Assembly (NCBI RefSeq): GCF_001022965.1
Contig: NZ_LECZ01000021.1
Location: forward strand, 62,001-126,000
Direction: 5' to 3'
DNA: 64,000 nucleotides
Source: Enterobacter genomosp. O
Lineage (GTDB): Bacteria > Pseudomonadota > Gammaproteobacteria > Enterobacterales > Enterobacteriaceae
In this document: positions 1 to 9,280 of the stretch, in pieces
How the letters are laid out: each line of letters begins with the position of its first letter
Position numbering within the stretch: the stretch's first letter is position 1
Notes under the pieces: generated by a model
Seen by the model: the letters and a program-made list of their open reading frames with translations, nothing else
What the model was told of the DNA's origin: nothing
Databases searched by the model: none
Made by a program: the position numbers and the translations under genes

Positions 1-1
1 C

Positions 2-1585
2 CAGACGCGCTTCCTGCAGGGCTGGATTGTGCCGTGGCACGACGGTCAGGGTGAGATTGGCGGCCTGATTGGCGGCTGGCTGGACGTCACTGAAAAAGAG
101 CAGCTGATCGTTCAGCTCTCTGAGACCAAAAGCAACCTGGAGCAGGCGATCGTCAGTAAAAACGCCTTTATGCAGAGCATGGGGCATGAAGTGAGAACCC
201 CGCTCAGCGTGATCACCGGTCTGCTGGAGATGGAGCTGCAGGCGCTGGATGCGCGGCACGAGCATAATGAAAACCTGAATCTGATTTGGGAATCCTCCCT
301 CAATCTGCTTTCGCTCATCGGTGACATGTTCGATGTCTTCCGTGCCGATAATCCGCAGCTGAATGGAACGATGCGCAGCACGCATCTGCCGCAGCTAATC
401 CACAGCACGGTGGCGCTCTATCGGCAACAGGCTGAAGTGAAAGGAATCACCCTGAACGTACTGATCGAGCTTTCTACCGAGCGGTTTACCACCGACCCGC
501 TGTTGATTATTCGCATCCTCTCCAGCCTGCTGCGTAACGCCATCAAGCATTCGGATTGCCAGGAGATTGACGTTGAGGTCTATGAGGGTAGCAGAGAGCC
601 GTCTTCAGTGACGATCCCACTGGTCATTGAGGTCTGCGATCGGGGCGAGGGGATTGACAGGCATATGCTGGAGGAGATTGCCGGACGCGCTCACCACGTG
701 ACGCTGAAATCCGAGTGGACCGATACCGGCTTCAGTCTGCCGGCCTGCCTGTATATGGCGCAGGCCGCTGGCGCGGAAGTGCGCATCGACAGTGAGCCGC
801 ATGAGGGCTGTGTGGTGAGCCTTCACTTCAATGCGGAGCCTGCCGCCGGTAAAGTGTTAACCCCGCCGCCTGTTGACCACGCGCGCAGCCTGCATATTCT
901 GGGGGTGGATGACTATCCGCCAGCACGGCGCGCGCTGCAGCAGCGTCTGGAGTCATGGGGGCATCAGGTGTCGTTAGCCACGCAGGGCGCGGAGGCATTG
1001 TCGATGTGGCAGCGGAACCCTGAACGCTACGATGCGATCGTTACCGATTGCACGATGCCAGAGATGGACGGCTATGAGCTGACGCAGCAGGTCCGCCATA
1101 CTGAGCAGCTTAACGGATGGTCGCCGATTCCGGTCTTTGGCCTGACGGCGATGAGCGGGGCAGAAGCGGCTGAGCGCTGTATGGGGGCCGGGATGAATGA
1201 GTATCTGGAAAAACCGCTGACGGCAGAGAAGCTCCAGACGCTGCTGGATCGTTATTTTACCTTCAGCAGCGTAAAACAGGACCTGGTGAACGACGCCACG
1301 CGGGCGCTGCAGGCTGAAATGGTTGAGGTCAACAGAGAAGATGCCAGCCAGCTGGCGCAGTGGCTCGCGCTGAAAAATCGCGACAAGGTGAGCAGGATGG
1401 CGCACCGCATCAACGGCGGGGCGCGGATGATGAACATGACAGCCCTGCAGCAAGCCTGTGAAAAACTGGAAACAGCCTGTCATGCAGAACGCGGCTGGCA
1501 GGAGATTGAATTCCTCGTCAACCGCGTGCTGGAAGAGATGGCCCGGTTTAACCAGCAGTTGACGTCAGACGGAGAGGTAAGATGA
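2..1585 (+). CDS. EvgS/BvgS-like hybrid sensor histidine kinase, 3' part only
   Basis: The gene runs in from the left edge, so this is the C-terminal part of a membrane sensor kinase. The reading frame is open from base 2; the first in-frame start-like codon (GTG at 29) lies inside the end of a PAS/PAC domain and is not the true start. Numbered from base 29, the fragment shows a HisKA H-box (MGHEVRTP, His53), an ATPase domain with an N-box (RNAIKHS) and G1-like box (DRGEGID), a receiver domain with phospho-acceptor Asp340 (VTDCTMPEMDGYE), and a C-terminal Hpt domain (AHRINGGARM, His459). This HisKA-HATPase-REC-Hpt order is that of EvgS/BvgS unorthodox kinases, which relay phosphate to a LuxR-type regulator. 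The partner regulator would lie outside the window. Its stop overlaps the aadA start by 4 bases. Confidence 0.88.
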   Translation, partial: QTRFLQGWIVPWHDGQGEIGGLIGGWLDVTEKEQLIVQLSETKSNLEQAIVSKNAFMQSMGHEVRTPLSVITGLLEMELQALDARHEHNENLNLIWESSLNLLSLIGDMFDVFRADNPQLNGTMRSTHLPQLIHSTVALYRQQAEVKGITLNVLIELSTERFTTDPLLIIRILSSLLRNAIKHSDCQEIDVEVYEGSREPSSVTIPLVIEVCDRGEGIDRHMLEEIAGRAHHVTLKSEWTDTGFSLPACLYMAQAAGAEVRIDSEPHEGCVVSLHFNAEPAAGKVLTPPPVDHARSLHILGVDDYPPARRALQQRLESWGHQVSLATQGAEALSMWQRNPERYDAIVTDCTMPEMDGYELTQQVRHTEQLNGWSPIPVFGLTAMSGAEAAERCMGAGMNEYLEKPLTAEKLQTLLDRYFTFSSVKQDLVNDATRALQAEMVEVNREDASQLAQWLALKNRDKVSRMAHRINGGARMMNMTALQQACEKLETACHAERGWQEIEFLVNRVLEEMARFNQQLTSDGEVR

Positions 1586-2364
1586 ACGTGCTTCCCTGCG
1601 CACAAAAACAGATACAAGCGGCCTGCTCGCTTCTCGAAAACATTCTGGGACGCGAGCTGATGGCGATTCACCTCTATGGCTCGGCGATTGACGGCGGGCT
1701 GAAACCGCTGAGCGATATTGACCTGCTGGTCACGGTGCGTTCGCCGCTGCGGGACGAGCAGCGCTATACCTTAATGCAGAAGCTGCTTTCGATTTCGGCC
1801 TGGCCCGGGACGTCGGAGATTTACCGGGCGCTGGAAGTGACGGTTGTCGTCTGGTCGCAAATTGTGCCGTGGCATTTTCCGCCGCTGCGCGAACTGCAGT
1901 TTGGTGAATGGCTCCGGGACGATATCACAAACGGTGAATACGAACCGGCGCAGCCCGACCCCGATCTGGCGATTTTACTGACCAAAGTGCGTCAGAACAG
2001 CATCGCCCTGAGGGGAGAAGCAGCCAGCCTGTTTTTCGATGTTGTTCCTGAGCATGACCTGCTGGAGACGTTTCGCCAGACGCTGGCGTTGTGGAATAAG
2101 GCTGATGATTTAGAAGGTGATGAAAGGCACATCCTCCTAACGCTGGCGCGCATCTGGTACAGCGTTGAGACCGGTAAGATCGCAGCTAAAGACGAGGCGG
2201 CGGCATGGCTGCTGCCACGGCTGCCCGCAGCCCATGCGAAACTGCTGGGGGAGGCGCGTGAAGAGTATCTCGGGTTGGTCACCGTCGACTGGGCAGAAAA
2301 AATGCCTCAGGTTGAGGCATTTGTCCGCGACGTCAAAAAAGCGATCCAGGAAAAGCTGGCGTAG
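1582..2364 (+). CDS. aadA: AadA-type aminoglycoside 3''-adenylyltransferase
   Basis: Predicted to adenylylate streptomycin and spectinomycin in the cytoplasm (ANT(3'')/(9) family). The 260-residue length equals the chromosomal Salmonella AadA. Visible are the nucleotidyltransferase motif with GS at 33-34 and the metal-binding SDID (Asp45, Asp47), the catalytic-base candidate Glu85 in ALEVTVV, and the LTLARIWY helix of the C-terminal substrate domain. The start ATG overlaps the kinase stop (ATGA) and has an upstream GGAGAGG ribosome site, so translation is probably coupled to the kinase. No integron attC site or integrase is seen nearby, so it looks like an intrinsic gene rather than a cassette. 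Whether it gives resistance at native expression is unknown; the Salmonella homologue is largely silent in rich medium. Confidence 0.9.
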   Translation: MNVLPCAQKQIQAACSLLENILGRELMAIHLYGSAIDGGLKPLSDIDLLVTVRSPLRDEQRYTLMQKLLSISAWPGTSEIYRALEVTVVVWSQIVPWHFPPLRELQFGEWLRDDITNGEYEPAQPDPDLAILLTKVRQNSIALRGEAASLFFDVVPEHDLLETFRQTLALWNKADDLEGDERHILLTLARIWYSVETGKIAAKDEAAAWLLPRLPAAHAKLLGEAREEYLGLVTVDWAEKMPQVEAFVRDVKKAIQEKLA

Positions 2365-2390
2365 CGTGAATGTCATGCAGCAGGTTGTTG

Positions 2391-2414
2391 GCCGGGTAAG
2401 CGCGCCCACCCGGC
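2391..2414. repeat. REP-like palindrome between aadA and gor
   Basis: GCCGGGTAAG and a CCCACCCGGC arm form an imperfect stem typical of enterobacterial REP elements. It lies between the convergent ends of aadA and gor, where it may act as a 3' RNA stabiliser or terminator. Confidence 0.6.
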
Positions 2415-2438
2415 AATGCCCTGGTGACAGGCGATATG

Positions 2439-3791
2439 TTATCGCATGGTCACAAACTCTTCCGCCGCCGTCGGGTGAATCGCCACGGTGTTGTCGAAGT
2501 CTTTCTTCGTTGCACCCATCTTCAGCGCCACGGCAAAGCCCTGCAGGATCTCGTCCATGCCGAAGCCAATGCCGTGGATACCAACAATCTTCTCGTCCGG
2601 GCCGACGCACACCAGCTTCATGCGGCACGGCTGACGGTGAGAGGTGACGGCGGTATACATCGCGGTGAACGCTGATTTATACACTTTCACCTGGTCGTCG
2701 CCATACTGCTCGCGCGCCTGCGGCTCGGTTAAGCCGACGGTGCCGATTGGCGGGTGGCTGAAGACCACGGTCGGGATGTTGCTGTAGTCCAGATGCTCGT
2801 CCGGCTTGTTGTTGAACAGGCGCTCGGAGAGACGACGGCCCGCCGCAACGGCGACCGGGGTCAGCTCAACCGCACCGGTATTATCGCCGACCGCGTAAAT
2901 GCCCGGTACGCTGGTGTTCTGGAATTTATCGACGACGATATAGCCTTTTTCGTCGGTTTTCACGCCGGTCACGCCGAGGTTGAAGTTATCGTTCGCAGGT
3001 TCACGGCCAATCGCCCAGATCAGGCAATCGACGGTCTGGCTGCGGCCATCTTCCAGCTCCAGGGTCAGGCTGCCGTCTGCATTTTTCACGACCGCTTTTG
3101 GCACGGCGTTAGTGTGCAGGGTTGGGCCTTCGGCATTCATCACTTCAACCAGCGTATCGACGATCAGCGGGTCAAAGCTGCGCAGCGGCGCGTGTTTACG
3201 TACGAACAGGTGCGCTTCCGCCCCCAGGCCGTTAATCACGCCGGCTAGCTCTACCGCAATGTAGCCCGCGCCAACAACGGCAACGCGTTTTGGCAGGGCT
3301 GGCAGTTCGAAGAAGCCGTCGGAGTCGATGCCGTATTCCACGCCCGGGATGTTCGGGTGGCTCGGACGACCGCCGGTGGCGATCAGGATGTGATCGGCGG
3401 TGATCGTCTCGCCGTTCACTTCGATCGTTTTCGCGTCCACAAAACGGGCGAAACCGTGGATAACGTCGACGTTATTTTTACCCAGCACGTTGTCGTATGA
3501 GGTGTGGATACGGTCGATGTAGGCGGTACGGCTGGCGATCAGTTTGTCCCAGTCGAAGTGGTTGATGGTGGTGTCAAAGCCGTAGTCCGGGCCATACATA
3601 TGGATAGCTTCACGGATTTGCGCCGCATGCCACATCACTTTCTTCGGTACACAACCCACGTTCACGCAGGTGCCGCCCAGCGCTTTCGCTTCAATCAGCG
3701 CGCACTTCTGGCCGTACATGGCCGCGCGGTTGATGGAGGCGATGCCGCCGCTGCCGCCGCCGATTGCGATGTAGTCATAATGCTTAGTCAT
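2439..3791 (-). CDS. gor: glutathione-disulfide reductase
   Basis: Reduces oxidised glutathione with NADPH in the cytoplasm, keeping the thiol pool reduced. The 450-residue protein has the N-terminal FAD Rossmann motif (AIGGGSGG, 9-16), the redox-active pair Cys42 and Cys47 in [13 protein letters not shown], a central NADPH-binding motif (GAGYIAVE) and the C-terminal dimer-interface acid/base motif AIHPTAAEE. Length and sequence match E. coli Gor. It is a single gene read leftward, followed downstream by rightward aadA, with the REP-like palindrome between them. A 71-bp gap separates it from the rlmJ stop. Confidence 0.97.
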   Translation of the reverse strand: MTKHYDYIAIGGGSGGIASINRAAMYGQKCALIEAKALGGTCVNVGCVPKKVMWHAAQIREAIHMYGPDYGFDTTINHFDWDKLIASRTAYIDRIHTSYDNVLGKNNVDVIHGFARFVDAKTIEVNGETITADHILIATGGRPSHPNIPGVEYGIDSDGFFELPALPKRVAVVGAGYIAVELAGVINGLGAEAHLFVRKHAPLRSFDPLIVDTLVEVMNAEGPTLHTNAVPKAVVKNADGSLTLELEDGRSQTVDCLIWAIGREPANDNFNLGVTGVKTDEKGYIVVDKFQNTSVPGIYAVGDNTGAVELTPVAVAAGRRLSERLFNNKPDEHLDYSNIPTVVFSHPPIGTVGLTEPQAREQYGDDQVKVYKSAFTAMYTAVTSHRQPCRMKLVCVGPDEKIVGIHGIGFGMDEILQGFAVALKMGATKKDFDNTVAIHPTAAEEFVTMR

Positions 3792-3862
3792 AGCTGTTAT
3801 CCTTAATCGTGAATTGCCGCGATTGTATACCTGAAATCAATAGTTTCCACCGATGGCTGCGA

Positions 3863-4705
3863 TTACTCCGGCACGATCCAACTGACGGTGGCGTGGCCGG
3901 TACCGGCTGGCACCAGCTTTTTATGCAGCCACGGCAGCACGTTGTTCATTTGCGCTTCAAGCTTCCACGGCGGGTTGATGACGATCATGCCCGAGGCGGT
4001 CATGCCGCGCTGGTCGCTGTCCGGGCGTACCGCCAGCTCGATCTGCAGGATTTTGCGGATGCCGGTCGCTTCCAGGTCTTTGATCATGCGCTTGATTTGC
4101 GCGCGCAGGACCACCGGATACCACAGGGCATACGTCCCGGTGGCGAAGCGCTTGTAGCCTTCGTGGATGCCGGTCACCACCGCCTGATAGTCGGTTTTAA
4201 TTTCGTACGGCGGGTCGATCAGCACCAGACCACGACGTGAAACCGGCGGCAGCTTGGCTTTCAACTGCTGGTAGCCGTCGGCTTTTTCCACGCGGGCGCG
4301 GCCGTCTTTCTGGAATTCGGAACGCAGCAGCGGGAAATCGCTCGGGTGCAGCTCGGTCAGCTGGAGGCTGTCCTGCTCGCGCAGCAGCTGGCGTGCAATC
4401 AGCGGTGAGCCCGGGTAGTAGCGCAGCTGGCCGTTGCGGTTGAAGTGGTTCACCACGCCGATATAGGGCTCCAGCTCCGCAGGCAGGTCGTCCTGCTGCC
4501 AGATGCGGGCGATCCCTTCAAGATATTCACCGGTGCGCTCGGCATGCTCGCCGCTCAGCTGATAACGGCCCGCGCCCGCGTGGGTGTCCAGATAGAGAAA
4601 CGGCTTCTCTTTCTCTTTGAGCGATTCGATGATCAGGCTCTGTACGGTGTGTTTAAGGACGTCGGCGTGGTTGCCTGCGTGGAAGCTGTGGCGATAACTG
4701 AGCAT
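3863..4705 (-). CDS. rlmJ: 23S rRNA (adenine(2030)-N6)-methyltransferase RlmJ
   Basis: Methylates A2030 of 23S rRNA using S-adenosylmethionine. From the ATG at 4705 the protein is 280 residues, the E. coli length, starting MLSYRHSFHAGNHADV; the 12-residue upstream extension in the same frame is not conserved and was left out. The SAM-binding segment (LDTHAGAG, about 39-46) and the N6-adenine methyltransferase catalytic motif DPPY (164-167) are intact. It is divergent from prlC, as in E. coli. Confidence 0.96.
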   Translation of the reverse strand: MLSYRHSFHAGNHADVLKHTVQSLIIESLKEKEKPFLYLDTHAGAGRYQLSGEHAERTGEYLEGIARIWQQDDLPAELEPYIGVVNHFNRNGQLRYYPGSPLIARQLLREQDSLQLTELHPSDFPLLRSEFQKDGRARVEKADGYQQLKAKLPPVSRRGLVLIDPPYEIKTDYQAVVTGIHEGYKRFATGTYALWYPVVLRAQIKRMIKDLEATGIRKILQIELAVRPDSDQRGMTASGMIVINPPWKLEAQMNNVLPWLHKKLVPAGTGHATVSWIVPE

Positions 4706-4792
4706 GGGTAATGATTTTCCGCTGAATTGACGATTTGCCACAGTTTACAGCAGAACGGCACAGATTACCCGCAGGCCCGGTAAGCGGGGCCA

Positions 4793-4820
4793 TTGAAATC
4801 CTCTACACTTAACCCCATTC
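4793..4820 (+). promoter_or_regulatory. sigma-32 (heat-shock) promoter of prlC
   Basis: TTGAAA (4793-4798), a 14-base spacer and CCCCATTC (4813-4820) match the RpoH consensus (CTTGAAA, 13-15 bases, CCCCATNT). It lies about 65 bases before the prlC start. Published work on E. coli describes prlC as sigma-32 dependent, which agrees. Confidence 0.75.
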
Positions 4821-4883
4821 TAGATCCCATATGCACAGCGCCGGATGCGCGCTTCATTCATCAAATTCAACAGGACAGCGTTT

Positions 4884-6926
4884 ATGACCAATCCATTACT
4901 GACGCCTTTTTCGTTGCCACCGTTTTCTAAAATCCTCCCTGAGCATGTGGTTCCAGCCGTTACGCAATCGCTGGACAACTGCCGTGCGGCGGTAGAAAGC
5001 GTGGTCGCGCAGGGCGCGCCGTACACCTGGGAAAATCTGTGTCAGCCGCTGGCCGAAGTGGATGACGTGCTGGGGCGTATTTTCTCCCCGGTGAGCCACC
5101 TGAATTCGGTAAAAAACAGCCCGGAACTGCGCGAAGCCTACGAACAGACCCTGCCGCTGCTCTCTGAGTACAGCACCTGGGTCGGCCAGCACGAAGGGCT
5201 TTATAAGGCGTATCGCGACCTGCGCGACGGCGACCACTATGCCGAACTGAACACGGCGCAGAAAAAATCCGTCGATAACGCCCTGCGTGATTTCGAGCTT
5301 TCCGGGATTGGCCTGCCAAAAGAGAAGCAGACCCGCTACGGTGAAATTGCCGCACGTCTCTCCGAGCTGGGCAACCAGTACAGCAACAACGTGCTCGATG
5401 CCACCATGGGCTGGACGAAGCTGATTACCGACGAAGCGGAGCTGGCGGGTATGCCGGAAAGCGCGCTGGCGGCGGCAAAAGCGCAGGCCGAAGCGAAAGA
5501 GCAGGAAGGTTTCCTGTTAACGCTGGATATCCCGAGCTATCTGCCGGTAATGACCTACTGCGACAACCAGGCGCTGCGCGAAGAGATGTACCGCGCGTAC
5601 AGCACCCGCGCTTCCGATCAGGGGCCGAATGCCGGTAAGTGGGACAACAGCCCGGTGATGGCGGAAATCCTCGCGCTGCGTCACGAGCTGGCCCAGCTGC
5701 TGGGCTTTGAAAACTACGCCGATAAATCTCTCGCCACCAAAATGGCGGAAAACCCCCAGCAGGTGCTCGACTTCCTGACGGATCTCGCGAAACGCGCCCG
5801 TCCGCAGGGTGAAAAAGAGCTGGCCCAGCTGCGTGCCTTCGCGAAAGCGGAGTTCGGCGTAGACGAGCTGCAGCCGTGGGACATCGCTTACTACAGCGAA
5901 AAACAGAAGCAGCACCTCTACAGCATCAGCGACGAGCAGCTGCGCCCGTACTTCCCGGAAAACAAAGCCGTTAACGGTCTGTTTGAAGTGGTAAAACGCA
6001 TCTATGGCATCACCGCGAAAGAGCGTACCGATATCGACGTCTGGCACCCGGACGTGCGCTTCTTCGAGCTGTATGACGAGAAAAACGAGCTGCGCGGCAG
6101 CTTCTACCTTGACCTGTACGCGCGTGAGAACAAGCGCGGCGGGGCGTGGATGGATGACTGCGTCGGCCAGATGCGTAAAGCCGACGGTTCTCTGCAAAAG
6201 CCGGTCGCTTACCTGACCTGTAACTTCAACCGCCCGGTCAGCGGCAAGCCGGCGCTGTTCACCCACGACGAAGTGATCACCCTGTTCCACGAGTTCGGTC
6301 ACGGTCTGCACCATATGCTGACCCGCATCGAAACCGCAGGCGTAGCCGGTATCAGCGGTGTGCCGTGGGATGCGGTCGAGCTGCCGAGCCAGTTTATGGA
6401 AAACTGGTGCTGGGAGCCGGACGCGCTGGCGTTTATCTCCGGTCACTATGAGACCGGCGAACCGTTGCCGAAAAAGCTGCTGGATAAAATGCTGGCGGCC
6501 AAGAACTACCAGGCGGCGATGTTCATCCTGCGCCAGCTGGAGTTCGGCCTGTTTGACTTCCGCCTGCACGCCGAGTTTAGCCCGGAGCAGGGCGCGAAAA
6601 TCCTTGAAACCCTGGCCGAGATTAAAAAGCAGGTTGCGGTTATTCCAGGGCCAACCTGGGGCCGCTTCCCGCATGCCTTCAGCCACATCTTTGCAGGCGG
6701 CTATGCGGCGGGTTACTACAGCTATCTGTGGGCCGACGTGCTGGCGGCAGATGCCTTCTCTCGCTTCGAAGAGGAGGGGATCTTCAACCGCGAAACCGGC
6801 CAGTCGTTCCTCGACAACATCCTGACCCGGGGCGGTTCTGAAGAGCCAATGGTGCTGTTCAAACGCTTCCGTGGACGCGAGCCGCAGCTGGACGCGATGC
6901 TTGAGCATTACGGCATCAAAGGCTGA
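4884..6926 (+). CDS. prlC: oligopeptidase A (M3 metallopeptidase)
   Basis: Cytoplasmic zinc endopeptidase that degrades short peptides, including cleaved signal peptides. Starting at the ATG at 4884 gives MTNPLLTPF and 680 residues, the same as E. coli; the ORF's upstream 13 residues are discarded. The M3 family zinc motif HEFGH is at 469-473, with the downstream glutamate in the [11 protein letters not shown] segment. A sigma-32 promoter precedes it, consistent with a heat-shock gene. The next gene, rsmJ, starts 7 bases after the stop, so the two form an operon as in E. coli. Confidence 0.97.
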   Translation: MTNPLLTPFSLPPFSKILPEHVVPAVTQSLDNCRAAVESVVAQGAPYTWENLCQPLAEVDDVLGRIFSPVSHLNSVKNSPELREAYEQTLPLLSEYSTWVGQHEGLYKAYRDLRDGDHYAELNTAQKKSVDNALRDFELSGIGLPKEKQTRYGEIAARLSELGNQYSNNVLDATMGWTKLITDEAELAGMPESALAAAKAQAEAKEQEGFLLTLDIPSYLPVMTYCDNQALREEMYRAYSTRASDQGPNAGKWDNSPVMAEILALRHELAQLLGFENYADKSLATKMAENPQQVLDFLTDLAKRARPQGEKELAQLRAFAKAEFGVDELQPWDIAYYSEKQKQHLYSISDEQLRPYFPENKAVNGLFEVVKRIYGITAKERTDIDVWHPDVRFFELYDEKNELRGSFYLDLYARENKRGGAWMDDCVGQMRKADGSLQKPVAYLTCNFNRPVSGKPALFTHDEVITLFHEFGHGLHHMLTRIETAGVAGISGVPWDAVELPSQFMENWCWEPDALAFISGHYETGEPLPKKLLDKMLAAKNYQAAMFILRQLEFGLFDFRLHAEFSPEQGAKILETLAEIKKQVAVIPGPTWGRFPHAFSHIFAGGYAAGYYSYLWADVLAADAFSRFEEEGIFNRETGQSFLDNILTRGGSEEPMVLFKRFRGREPQLDAMLEHYGIKG

Positions 6927-6933
6927 TTGTTAC

Positions 6934-7686
6934 GTGAAGATCTGCTTAGTAGATGAAACAGGCGCCGGAGACGGCGCCTTATCTGTTCTGGCGGCCCGCT
7001 GGGGGCTGGAGCACGATGACGAAAACCCGATGGCGCTGGTGATGACTACAGCGCATCTCGAATTACGCAAGCGCGACGAACCGAAGCTCGGCGGGATTTT
7101 TGTCGATTTTGCCGGCGGTGCGATGGCGCACCGGCGCAAGTTCGGCGGCGGTCGCGGTGAGGCTGTAGCCAAAGCGGTCGGCATCAAAGGGAGCTATCTT
7201 CCGGACGTGGTCGATGCCACGGCGGGGCTGGGGCGCGATGCGTTTGTGCTGGCGTCTGTCGGCTGCCGCGTGCGGATGCTGGAGCGCAACCCGGTGGTGG
7301 CTGCACTGTTGGATGATGGCCTGACCCGTGGCTACGCGGACCCGGAAATCGGCCCGTGGTTGCAGGAGAGATTGCAGCTGATCCACGCGTCCAGCCTGAC
7401 GGCGCTGACCGATATCACTCCGCGCCCGCAGGTTGTTTATCTCGACCCGATGTTCCCGCATAAGCAGAAAAGCGCGCTGGTGAAAAAAGAGATGCGGGTG
7501 TTTCAGTCGCTGGTGGGGCCGGATTTAGATGCAGACGGCCTGCTCGAGCCGGCTCGTCAGCTCGCGACAAAGCGGGTGGTGGTGAAGCGTCCTGACTATG
7601 CGCCGCCGCTGGCGGACGTTGCCACGACCAATGCGGTGACCACCAAAGGGCACCGGTTTGATATTTATTCGGGTACACCGGAATAA
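6934..7686 (+). CDS. rsmJ: 16S rRNA (guanine(1516)-N2)-methyltransferase RsmJ
   Basis: SAM-dependent methyltransferase for G1516 of 16S rRNA. The start is the GTG at 6934, which gives [14 protein letters not shown], collinear with the 250-residue E. coli protein; the longer ORF overlapping prlC is not conserved. The SAM-binding motif [11 protein letters not shown] and the catalytic-type DPMFPHK are present. It follows prlC by 7 bases. In E. coli the peptide transporter gene dtpB lies between this gene and uspA; here it is absent and only repeats fill the gap. Confidence 0.95.
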   Translation: MKICLVDETGAGDGALSVLAARWGLEHDDENPMALVMTTAHLELRKRDEPKLGGIFVDFAGGAMAHRRKFGGGRGEAVAKAVGIKGSYLPDVVDATAGLGRDAFVLASVGCRVRMLERNPVVAALLDDGLTRGYADPEIGPWLQERLQLIHASSLTALTDITPRPQVVYLDPMFPHKQKSALVKKEMRVFQSLVGPDLDADGLLEPARQLATKRVVVKRPDYAPPLADVATTNAVTTKGHRFDIYSGTPE

Positions 7687-7691
7687 AAAAA

Positions 7692-7723
7692 GCCGGGTGG
7701 CGGCTTCGCCTTACCCGGCCTAC
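7692..7723. repeat. REP element after rsmJ
   Basis: GCCGGGTGGCGGC, then TTCG, then GCCTTACCCGGC followed by CTAC is a textbook REP/PU palindrome. It lies between the convergent ends of rsmJ and uspA and probably stabilises or ends transcripts. Confidence 0.8.
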
Positions 7724-7737
7724 GTCCTCGATCTATC

Positions 7738-7760
7738 CCCCTCTCCCTGAGGGAGAGGGG
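7738..7760. repeat. Short perfect hairpin, partial copy of the CCCTCTCCC repeat family
   Basis: Eleven-base arms CCCCTCTCCCT and AGGGAGAGGGG around a single G. It carries the hairpin core of the ~50-bp repeat seen at 18.6, 48.4, 60.0, 61.8 and 63.8 kb but lacks its GGTGAGGGCA tail. It sits just after the REP element and close to the uspA stop. Confidence 0.7.
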
Positions 7761-7772
7761 AATTTAATGCAC

Positions 7773-8210
7773 TTATTCGTCTTCTTCATCACGCAGTGGA
7801 ACAATCAGCATATCCACGTGAACGGTATTAATCAGCTGGCGCGCTGAAGACATCAGCTTGCTCCAGAAGTCCTGATGGTGACCGCAAACCACCAGGTCCA
7901 TATCGTATTTCTTGATCGCATCAACCAGTACCTGACCCAGGTCACCGCTGCCGCTCAGGGTTTCGGTGATAGGGTAACCCGCGTTGGTGGACAGCTCGCT
8001 CAGGGCGTGGTGCGTCTCTTCGGAGATGCGTTTCTGCATATCGCCAAGATTCACGTCAATCAGACCGGTATAGAGGTCGGAGTAATTCACATCAACGTGG
8101 ATCAGCGAAACTTTCGCGTTGTAGGGGCGTGCCATAGATACCGCTTTATCAACCAGCACTTTGCTCTCCGGAGAGAGGTCTACCGCGATGAGAATGTGTT
8201 TGTAAGCCAT
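7773..8210 (-). CDS. uspA: universal stress protein A
   Basis: Small cytoplasmic Usp-fold protein that accumulates during growth arrest and many stresses. The 145 residues are almost identical to E. coli UspA (144), starting [16 protein letters not shown], with the conserved DLVVCGHH and LIVPLRDE segments. It is divergent from uspB, with a 283-base regulatory gap between them. The start has AAGGAG-type spacing. Function is assigned by family; the E. coli gene is transcribed by sigma-70 and tuned by several stress signals. Confidence 0.97.
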   Translation of the reverse strand: MAYKHILIAVDLSPESKVLVDKAVSMARPYNAKVSLIHVDVNYSDLYTGLIDVNLGDMQKRISEETHHALSELSTNAGYPITETLSGSGDLGQVLVDAIKKYDMDLVVCGHHQDFWSKLMSSARQLINTVHVDMLIVPLRDEEDE

Positions 8211-8351
8211 AGTGTTACTCCTTCCTTAAGTTATCGATGACTAAATGCGAATGCCGTCGTCTGATACATTCATTACGGCCCAGTTAAACATATTTTTCAA
8301 GCTTTGGTGTTGATAACGATTAACCTTGTGGCAAAAAAATTAACGGATCTC

Positions 8352-8358
8352 CTACACT
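8352..8358 (+). promoter_or_regulatory. sigma-S type -10 element for uspB
   Basis: CTACACT matches the extended -10 favoured by RpoS. It lies about 135 bases before uspB, whose E. coli homologue is reported to be sigma-S dependent. No strong -35 precedes it, as is usual for such promoters. The rest of the 283-base uspA-uspB gap shows no gene. Confidence 0.5.
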
Positions 8359-8493
8359 ATTTAATGAGCCGTTCGGATATTAAAACGCGAACCGGATCGA
8401 CTTTTGGTCATTCTTTCACTGAACTGTCTGTCAGGGCATTGGGGTGCGGTAGCTCAGGAGCCTTGCTTCGTGGGCGGACGCCGGGGAGGATGT

Positions 8494-8829
8494 ATGATTA
8501 GCACCGTCGCATTGTTTTGGGCGTTATGCGTAGTTTGCATAGTGAATATGGCGCGCTACTTCTCATCGTTACGTGCGCTGTTAGTGGTACTTCGTGGTTG
8601 CGATCCGTTGCTTTATCAGTATGTGGACGGTGGAGGTTTCTTCACCTCGCATGGACAGCCCAGCAAACAGATGCGCCTGGTGGGATACATCTACTACCAG
8701 CGCTACCGCGATCATCACGATGAAGAGTTTATCCGTCGTTGCGAGCGCCTGCGTCGTCAGTTCATTTTGACCAGCGCACTGTGCGGGCTGGTCGTGGTCA
8801 GTATGATTGCATTGATGATTTGGCACTGA
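8494..8829 (+). CDS. uspB: universal stress protein B
   Basis: Inner-membrane protein of 111 residues linked in E. coli to stationary-phase ethanol resistance; the biochemical role is unknown. The chosen ATG at 8494 follows a GGGGAGGATGT ribosome site and gives [15 protein letters not shown], exactly the E. coli length. Two hydrophobic segments are visible, one at about 1-20 and one at about 91-110. It is divergent from uspA. Directly downstream, in place of the E. coli uspB-pitA junction, lies the leftward toxin/immunity pair. Confidence 0.95.
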   Translation: MISTVALFWALCVVCIVNMARYFSSLRALLVVLRGCDPLLYQYVDGGGFFTSHGQPSKQMRLVGYIYYQRYRDHHDEEFIRRCERLRRQFILTSALCGLVVVSMIALMIWH

Positions 8830-8872
8830 GTATCACAGCAGGCGGGGAAAGCCCCGCCTTCTTTCATCTGGC

Positions 8873-9280
8873 TCAGGGCTTAACTGAGAACCGGAGACTG
8901 GAGATATTGTTCTCGATAGAAATAACCTTCCCGCTATAGGCAATGTTCACTTCCCCGCCTGTATCAATACTGGCTGAGGTTATCGTGCCAGTACCTTCGA
9001 TGACCGGATACTTCATAGCAAGCTGATGGATAATATCAGTGTCTTTCCCTGCAAGCGCCCCCGAGAGATAGTAACGGTAGATTGGTGGTACGGTTGTGCC
9101 ACCCTGATTGTTCACGGTCATATAGAGCCAGACGCTATCGGATAATTTATAAACGCGCTGTAGCTCATCGCTATCTCGCTGATTGGGCCGATGGTTTAAC
9201 CAGAGAAATCCAATGACCAGAACCAGAAGCGAAACGGTAACAAGGCGATGAATCCATTTAATAGCCGTTTTGAATGGCAT
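8873..9280 (-). CDS. probable immunity protein, membrane-anchored (DUF6201-like)
   Basis: A 135-residue protein with one N-terminal membrane segment (about 13-29, LVTVSLLVLVIGFLWL) and a hydrophilic remainder that should face the periplasm. The YRYYLSGALAG and KYPVIEGTGTITSA segments recall the DUF6201 family; this is from memory of the family and was not searched. The gene overlaps the 3' end of the upstream toxin-44-like gene by 23 bases and has its own AAGGAA ribosome site within it, the arrangement expected of a toxin followed by its cognate immunity gene. A periplasmic domain suggests the toxin is neutralised at the cell envelope. No other function is evident. Confidence 0.7.
   Translation of the reverse strand: MPFKTAIKWIHRLVTVSLLVLVIGFLWLNHRPNQRDSDELQRVYKLSDSVWLYMTVNNQGGTTVPPIYRYYLSGALAGKDTDIIHQLAMKYPVIEGTGTITSASIDTGGEVNIAYSGKVISIENNISSLRFSVKP

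Noticed and set aside
1582..2364. aadA as a mobile resistance cassette
   Set aside because: No attC, integrase, IS or composition break; start overlaps the upstream chromosomal kinase gene.
5517..6908. 463-residue antisense ORF across prlC
   Set aside because: Produced by the high third-position GC of prlC; no recognisable domain.
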